This document shows, piece after piece, positions 58,834 through 64,000 of a stretch of 64,000 nucleotides of DNA; position 1 is the first letter of the stretch, and each line of letters opens with the position of its first letter. This DNA comes from Bacteroidota bacterium (lineage in GTDB: Bacteria; Bacteroidota; Bacteroidia; Chitinophagales; Chitinophagaceae). Made by a program: the position numbers and the translations under genes. Location of the stretch: contig JAFEAE010000017.1 of assembly GCA_018266575.1 (NCBI GenBank), positions 372,001 through 436,000 of the forward strand, written 5' to 3'. The notes under the pieces were generated by a model that was not told where the DNA came from, ran no database searches, and saw only the letters and a list, made by a program, of their open reading frames with translations.

Positions 58834-61302
58834 TCATTCACTCCTAAGGCTCTTCACCGGGCTTGCCATTGCAGCCTTTATGGTTTGGAAACTTATTGTT
58901 GCAAATGCTATGATTGCTGCGATCAATCCTGCTGCAAAAAATATCCACCAACTTATATTTATTCTATATGCAAAATTCCTGAGCCAGGAATTCATTGCCC
59001 ACCATGATATTGGAAAAGCTACAAGCGATGCAATAATTACCAACCTCAGAAAATCTTTTGATAAAATAAAAACGATATTGTCTGTTCCTGCACCTAACAC
59101 TTTACGTATACCGATTTCTTTTGTGCGTTGCAATGTTGAATACGTTGCAAGCCCGAATAACCCTATGCAGGCAATCAGAATCGCCAGCATAGAAAAAATA
59201 GTAAATATCTTTTGCTGGCTTTGTTCGAATTTATATAATGTGGCAAGATTCTGATCTAAGAAAGTGAAATGAAAATTATTCTTTGAACCGAAACCATTCC
59301 ATGTTTTTTCTATTGCAGCAAGAGTGGTTTTGAAATGATCGCCTTTAATGCTCACCCCAACTGTGCCCCATCCGAATTTATTGGAGTTCATTAAAACCAA
59401 TGGTGCGATCTTTTTATGCAGCGATTGATAATGAAAATCTTTTACAACACCAATCACCGTAAAAATATTATGTTCTTTGCCATCACGGGAATTTAAGAAT
59501 GGTTCTTTGCTAACCAAACGTGCGCCGATAGGATGTTGAAGACCGAAGTCTTTCACAGCTTCTTCATTTAAAATAAGCCCGAGTGAATCTGTTGTATATT
59601 CTTTCGAAAAAAACCTTCCTTCTTTCAACTCAAGCCCAAGCAGCTTGAAAAAATTTCCATCTGCCTGCATTAGTTTATCTGTTCTTGACACATTATTTTC
59701 TAATGCTACCCAGGTACCACCTGTGCCAGATTCATCTTCCCCCGGTAAGCCGCCGCATTCCGTTATGTTTTCAACACCTGCTATTTTTGAAATTTCGTCA
59801 ACAAAAGCCTGGCGTTTATCCCCGGACTTTCCATCATTTACTTGCCAAACCCTGCTTATTGAAATGATATGGTCTTTTTTAAAACCAAGCCGGTCGCCCA
59901 ACATATATTGCATTTGCCTGTTCACTACAATGGTGCAAATGATAAGTATTACAGAAATAGAGAATTGAAAAATAACAAGCCCATTACGTAACACAACACC
60001 TCGGTTGCTGGATTTAAATCGCCCTTTTAAAACCATGATCGGATCAAATGACGATAATACAAATGCCGGATAGAGGCCTGCGACAACGCCTATCAATATT
60101 GAAAAGGTGAACAATAATAAAATCTTCACCGGGGTTAAGAAATATGCAAACGATAATTCAGTACCTGCGATCTTGTTTAATAAAGGCACCAGCAGGTAAA
60201 CTAATGATAATGCAATTAGCAAACTTGCAAAACTGAATAATATCGACTCTGATAAAAACTGGCCTATCAATTCCGGTCTGCGTGATCCAAATGTTTTTCT
60301 TATCCCCACTTCTCTTGCTCTTTCAACGGAGAGTGCGGTAGAAAGATTTATGAAATTGACGCATGCGAGAAATAAAATAAAGGCAGCAATCGCACCAAAC
60401 AAAATAATAGTTCGCATACTCACGGTTGGCCGTAGCTCGTCATCAAGCGTTGAATTCAGGTGAATTTTTTTTATGGGCTGAAGAAAATACCGGTAACCAT
60501 TTCCTTCAGCAATAAACTTATCATAAGGCTCACCAAAAAGTCCAGCGATTGTTCCAGACACATATTTATCTACAATTTGTGGCAGCTTTGCTTCCAATGC
60601 CTGTGCAGATGCATTTTTGTTTAAAAGGATGTAATCATAAGGGCCGAAATACACGTATGATGGTTGATTGAGATAGTTATCACCGGATGTTGTTGTGAGA
60701 AATGAAAAACCAAAATGTGATTTCTCCGGCCAATCCATACATACACCAGTTACCATGAATTTGTCAGGACCGCCTATTTGCAATTCTTTGCCCATCGCAT
60801 TGTCAACAGACCCAAAATATCTTTTTGCCGTGGAAGCCGTTAACACAACAGAGTTCGGTTTTTCTAATGCAGTGTTGATGTCCCCGCGTAAAAATTTTCC
60901 GGTAAAAACGCGGAAGAAATTAGAATCGACTGCCAATGCCTCTTTCTCTACAAATATTTTATCACCAACTGTTACTTTGATTCCGTCTTCAAAATCATTT
61001 GCAAGGGTCAGTACGCGTGTACTTTCCAATACTTCCGGGAACTCTTTTTTCACTGCCTGCCCGATAGAATGTGGAATTTTACCAACGTATGCACTTCTTC
61101 CCGGATATTTTCTCTCAAGAGCAAGCCTGTAAATCTGGTTACCGCGTTCATGAAAATCATCATAGCCCAATTCATTCTGGATATAGAGTAGCAAAAGCAG
61201 GCATATCGCCATTCCTGTTGCAAGGCCAAAGAGGTTGATGAACGTAAATGCTTTTCTTCTTAAAAAATTTCTTATGATGATCTTGAAATAATTTTTTAAC
61301 AT
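58834..61302 (-). CDS. FtsX/MacB-type ABC permease, longest copy
   Basis: 822 residues from ATG 61302 (MLKNYFKIIIRNFLRRK). GIRK at 333-336 after NLSTALSVERAREV, GIRK at 731-734. The extra length is in the second periplasmic domain (between about 560 and 650: DESGTGGTWVALENNVSRTD, VSKEPFLNSRDGKEHNIF). The first periplasmic domain shares the long form of 25271, 30403 and 37683 (DKFIAEGNGYRYFLQPIKKI). The tail is ASPVKSLRSE, with serine for the asparagine that all other visible copies have. Leader L1-like (TTACGATTTACGATATACG). Confidence 0.95.
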   Translation of the reverse strand: MLKNYFKIIIRNFLRRKAFTFINLFGLATGMAICLLLLLYIQNELGYDDFHERGNQIYRLALERKYPGRSAYVGKIPHSIGQAVKKEFPEVLESTRVLTLANDFEDGIKVTVGDKIFVEKEALAVDSNFFRVFTGKFLRGDINTALEKPNSVVLTASTAKRYFGSVDNAMGKELQIGGPDKFMVTGVCMDWPEKSHFGFSFLTTTSGDNYLNQPSYVYFGPYDYILLNKNASAQALEAKLPQIVDKYVSGTIAGLFGEPYDKFIAEGNGYRYFLQPIKKIHLNSTLDDELRPTVSMRTIILFGAIAAFILFLACVNFINLSTALSVERAREVGIRKTFGSRRPELIGQFLSESILFSFASLLIALSLVYLLVPLLNKIAGTELSFAYFLTPVKILLLFTFSILIGVVAGLYPAFVLSSFDPIMVLKGRFKSSNRGVVLRNGLVIFQFSISVILIICTIVVNRQMQYMLGDRLGFKKDHIISISRVWQVNDGKSGDKRQAFVDEISKIAGVENITECGGLPGEDESGTGGTWVALENNVSRTDKLMQADGNFFKLLGLELKEGRFFSKEYTTDSLGLILNEEAVKDFGLQHPIGARLVSKEPFLNSRDGKEHNIFTVIGVVKDFHYQSLHKKIAPLVLMNSNKFGWGTVGVSIKGDHFKTTLAAIEKTWNGFGSKNNFHFTFLDQNLATLYKFEQSQQKIFTIFSMLAILIACIGLFGLATYSTLQRTKEIGIRKVLGAGTDNIVFILSKDFLRLVIIASLVAFPISWWAMNSWLRNFAYRINISWWIFFAAGLIAAIIAFATISFQTIKAAMASPVKSLRSE

Positions 61303-61606
61303 ACCTTACGATTTACGATATACGATTTCGGATGTACGATTTCTTTTGAATAACCATCAACTTTCAATTCTCAACTTTCAACTATTTAGTTTTTAGCCTT
61401 TCTATTTTTAGTTTTTATTTTTTGTAACCAGCGACATCAACTCTTTTCAACATTCTTGCGTCGCACCTGCCTACCGCAGGCAGGCTCTTCAGCGTCAGCA
61501 ATTCTATTGAACGAAGGAAACCAGTAAGCAGAGAACAGTAAACAGTTAGCACCTCATTTTCAATTATCCATTATCAATTGTCAATTCATTCACCATTGAC
61601 CATTCA
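61303..61606. other. 304-bp intergenic mosaic
   Basis: L1 words (61306-61345), low-complexity TTTCAA text, R1 with CCTGCCT hairpin (61424-61512), a short AAGCAGAGAACAGTAAACAG stretch (61532-61551), and AATTATC / CATTGACCATTCAC low complexity. No gene seen. Confidence 0.7.
61424..61512 (+). repeat. R1 repeat copy with the CCTGCCT hairpin
   Basis: GTAACCAGCGACATCAAC to AGCAATTCTATTGAACG; hairpin 61466-61484. The sequence after the hairpin, CTCTTCAGCGTCAGC, is like that at 45908. Confidence 0.72.
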
Positions 61607-64000
61607 CTATTCACTACGAAGGCTCTTCACCGGGTTTGCCACCGCTGCTTTGATCGTTTGAAAACTAATAGAGATCAACGCCGTTAGCATTGCAATAATT
61701 CCTGTTATTACAAAAATCCAAACGCTGATGTGTATCCGATAAGCAAAATCCAACAACCATTTATTCATCAGCCACCATGCAACCGGCGATGCTATTAATA
61801 ACGCTATAAAAACGAGTTTCAAAAAATCAATAGAAAACAGGCGGAAAATAGAAACTACAGAAGCGCCAAGCACTTTGCGAATGCCGATTTCTTTTCTTCT
61901 TACCAATGTTGCCTGTACGATCAATCCTAAAACACCAAGTGCTGCAAGGAACATGCTTAAGCCGCTGAAAAATGTAAACAACTGTTGCAGCTTCGCCTCT
62001 TCTTTATATTGCGAAGCGATCATATCATCTACCGATTTTATCTCTAATAATTTATCTGGAAAAAATTGCCGCCACAGTTTTGTAATATAAGATTCGACTT
62101 GTTTTTGCTGCCCGGGTTTTACTTTCACCAACATGCCGCCGAAATTGGGCGAACTCTCTGCAATAAGAATAGTGGGCTTAAGCGTTTCTTTCAAAGATTC
62201 ATTGTTAAAATCCTCCACAATACCAACAGGCGTTGTGTGTGCCTGCCTGATTGGTTCACCCATTTTTTTCACCTGCAAAATTTTTGCAGTATACGAAGTA
62301 AGGATAGAGGATTGCCTGCTTGCCGCGTTTACGTAAGATGCAGAGTCCATTCTCATTAATGAATCCTGGCTGAATGCATCTGCTGAATAACTTTTATCCA
62401 ATAACCTGCCGCTTGTCAGGCGCAGGCCCATCACTTTTGCAAGGTCCATATCCCCATTGATATACCATACCCTGAGCTTGTTTCCTGCATGGTTGGGATC
62501 GTCAATTTCGGAACTCATAAAACCTGCGCCGAATGTGGGTAACCACGACGTGATGCTTGCATTTTCCACAGCCGGTTGCTTCAGTAATTCATTTTTAAAA
62601 GAAGCACCCTTACCATCCCACGAAATCCAGTTGACGCTTAATAAATTTGTTGTGCTGTATCCGATATCTTTATTCCTTAAATAAGAAACCTGCTGCTGCA
62701 CTACTATCAATGCTATCAGCACCACAATAGAGATTGCAAATTGCAATACCACCAAACTTTTTCTTACTACATTTTGACTACCTCTACTGTTCGTTAGCAA
62801 TTCTCCTTTCAACGTTGAAGCCGGATTAAATGCAGAGAGAACCAGGGCTGGATAAATTCCTGTTGCAAGACTGATGAGCAATATTGTTACATAGCAAGAT
62901 GCAAAAAGCAAGTTGGCCGAGGTAAATGTTTTTGCAAGATCATGACCGATAAAATTTTTCAATAATGGCAATGACAATTGATAAATAAATGTTGCCAGCA
63001 AAGAAGCGATCAAAAAATATAATAACGATTCGGTAAGAAACTGGTAAACCAATTGCCTGCGTTGTGCACCTAAAATTTTTCGTACACCGGTTTCACGCAA
63101 CCGCTGCAATGCCCTTGCCGTGCTTAGGTTAATAAAGTTTACACAGGCAATCACCAATAATAACAATGCCACTCCTGAAAAAATGTATATGTTTTTATAA
63201 CTGCCTTTTACAGTTTGAGAATCTGCAAAATCAGAATGCAGGTAAATGTCTTTTATAGGTTGAAAAGAAAATTGAATAGGATTTTTTGTCGTCACATAAT
63301 GGGCGTACCAATTATTTACTTTATCTGTAAACTGCTGAATATTGGTTCCCGGTTTAAGAAGAACAAATTGCTGCAAGAATGTACCGCCCTGGTTTTTATA
63401 TAATACATCATTTGCTGGTATTCCTACGCAAATAGCTTCGCAACGCATCACCGTATTGCTCGGTAAATCGCTGATCACACCTGTGATGATGAATGGATGT
63501 ACTTTTCCATAAGTAGGAACGTCAGGAATAATTTTTCCTATGGGGTTTTCGTTCGGGAAAAATTTTTTCCGAAAACTTTCTGTGATAATAAGATTTGAAT
63601 TCTCTCCAATAATATATTTTCCCGGAGTGCCTGCTAATACATGAAAGTCCAGCATCTTCCATACGTTCGAGTCAGCCCTCATCATATTCACAACAATGCC
63701 GTTTGCATCGTGCTCGTTCAACTTCAATCGTTCATCAAATGTTGATATTGCAGACACAGCCTCTACTGCAGGAAAATTATTTTTTAAAGCTGTCAACAAA
63801 CCGGAAAAAGAGTAAGCAGACCTGTCAAACAAACCTTCACCCATTTTATTAATAGAGGTTATACGGTACAGGTTAGCACCTTTACTCCATTGCCTGTCGT
63901 AAGACAGATCATCTATCACCACAGTAGCAACCAACATGCATGCGCATAAGCCGATCGTTAACCCAACAATATTTATTGTTGAATATATTTTGTTGTGCGT
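61607..64000 (-). CDS. FtsX/MacB-type ABC permease, N-terminus beyond window edge
   Basis: 797 residues visible; the frame is open to base 64000 (THNKIYSTINIVGLTIGL), so the true start lies roughly 16 codons outside and an internal Met at 63937 is not the start. Most divergent copy: the first motif is LQRLRETGVRKILGAQRRQL (visible 296-315), and after TM6 it has LAALGVLGLIVQATLVRRKE in place of ISCLGLFGLxxFxxEQRTKE. The second GIRK is at visible 706-709. Cysteines RCEAIC (visible 187, 192 region) lie in the first periplasmic domain. The tail ANPVKSLRSE is standard. Confidence 0.93.
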   Translation of the reverse strand, partial: THNKIYSTINIVGLTIGLCACMLVATVVIDDLSYDRQWSKGANLYRITSINKMGEGLFDRSAYSFSGLLTALKNNFPAVEAVSAISTFDERLKLNEHDANGIVVNMMRADSNVWKMLDFHVLAGTPGKYIIGENSNLIITESFRKKFFPNENPIGKIIPDVPTYGKVHPFIITGVISDLPSNTVMRCEAICVGIPANDVLYKNQGGTFLQQFVLLKPGTNIQQFTDKVNNWYAHYVTTKNPIQFSFQPIKDIYLHSDFADSQTVKGSYKNIYIFSGVALLLLVIACVNFINLSTARALQRLRETGVRKILGAQRRQLVYQFLTESLLYFLIASLLATFIYQLSLPLLKNFIGHDLAKTFTSANLLFASCYVTILLISLATGIYPALVLSAFNPASTLKGELLTNSRGSQNVVRKSLVVLQFAISIVVLIALIVVQQQVSYLRNKDIGYSTTNLLSVNWISWDGKGASFKNELLKQPAVENASITSWLPTFGAGFMSSEIDDPNHAGNKLRVWYINGDMDLAKVMGLRLTSGRLLDKSYSADAFSQDSLMRMDSASYVNAASRQSSILTSYTAKILQVKKMGEPIRQAHTTPVGIVEDFNNESLKETLKPTILIAESSPNFGGMLVKVKPGQQKQVESYITKLWRQFFPDKLLEIKSVDDMIASQYKEEAKLQQLFTFFSGLSMFLAALGVLGLIVQATLVRRKEIGIRKVLGASVVSIFRLFSIDFLKLVFIALLIASPVAWWLMNKWLLDFAYRIHISVWIFVITGIIAMLTALISISFQTIKAAVANPVKSLRSE

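Noticed and set aside
4405..61484. Hairpins read as intrinsic terminators
   Set aside because: They lie in leaders or in the middle of gaps and have no T-run on the transcribed strand.
19755..61606. Regularly recurring intergenic repeats as a CRISPR array
   Set aside because: Copies are kilobases apart, differ in length and order, and no cas gene is present.
1..64000. Many plus-strand frames of 60-180 codons with a recurring APSTLRxPISFVRC-like phrase
   Set aside because: They are antisense shadows of the conserved KEIGIRKVLGAS coding segment; the recurrence comes from the permease family, not from plus-strand genes.
1..64000. Assembly artefact from a collapsed or expanded tandem repeat
   Set aside because: Every copy has its own periplasmic domains and gap structure and all complete copies are intact, which a false expansion would not give. 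Only the 56160/58685 junction is similar enough to merit a read check.
1..64000. Promoter calls of the Bacteroidota TTTG / TAnnTTTG type
   Set aside because: Short AT-rich matches are frequent in these gaps by chance, and none recurs at a constant distance from starts; I could not support any single one.

Overview
The window is almost entirely one gene family. It holds 23 paralogous FtsX/MacB-type ABC transporter permeases, 21 complete and one cut at each edge, all on the minus strand and lined up over the full 64 kb. Four other loci are interspersed: a secreted LamG-like protein (4613-5269), a small secreted protein of unknown function (10305-10910), a second LamG-like gene that appears frameshifted (13520-14670), and a Tat-exported Gfo/Idh/MocA-type oxidoreductase (36044-37150). 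I see no tRNA, rRNA, CRISPR array, transposase or integrase. I also see no ATP-binding subunit and no membrane-fusion protein, so these permeases must find their ATPase elsewhere or are orphans.

The organism is most likely a member of the Bacteroidota, probably Chitinophagaceae or a close relative. This is inferred from the 800-residue fused FtsX permeases, the LamG/jelly-roll secreted proteins, the A-rich translation starts without strong Shine-Dalgarno sites, the AT-rich DNA and the short palindromic intergenic repeats. No taxonomic marker gene is present.

Shared permease architecture (numbering of 1935-4367): TM1 about 20-41, first periplasmic domain about 45-300, TM2 about 307-331, first cytoplasmic KEIGIRK motif (335-344), TM3 and TM4 (about 362-424), TM5 about 447-468, second periplasmic domain about 475-680, TM6, second KEIGIRK motif (719-722), TM7 and TM8, then the tail NPVKSLRSE. 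Each protein is thus two MacB-like halves fused head to tail, with 8 predicted membrane spans. In all 22 visible C-termini the distance from the residue three before the second KEIG to the last residue is exactly 98 residues, while the periplasmic domains vary in length and sequence. Related copies are often far apart: 1935 with 48486 and 56319; 7801 with 43335; 5270 with 27860; 11055, 14794, 32964 and 53811; 25271, 30403, 37683 and 58834.

The intergenic gaps (0-701 bp) are mosaics of a few short repeats. Three kinds of sequence precede the start codons. L1 consists of TACGAT/TCGGAT words followed by TTTCTGAGAAATAG (plus-strand reading). L2 is a GTCTGAACC repeat whose end runs into the ATG. 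L3 is a CCCCT/AGGGG palindrome block. Other modules are R1 (seven copies ending CAACAATTCTATTGAGCG), R2 (a CACAGAGTA repeat of about 100 bp, three copies), R3 (a 98-bp element with 12-bp perfect inverted ends, plus partial copies) and R6 (AGTCGTCAGT...TTTTCAGT). Two small hairpins are present or absent at near-constant points inside R1 and L1, as if they were mobile.

A working picture: a recombining array of efflux or extrusion permeases with constant membrane and coupling parts and variable periplasmic parts, joined by repeats that can support unequal crossover and gene conversion. Substrates cannot be read from the sequence.
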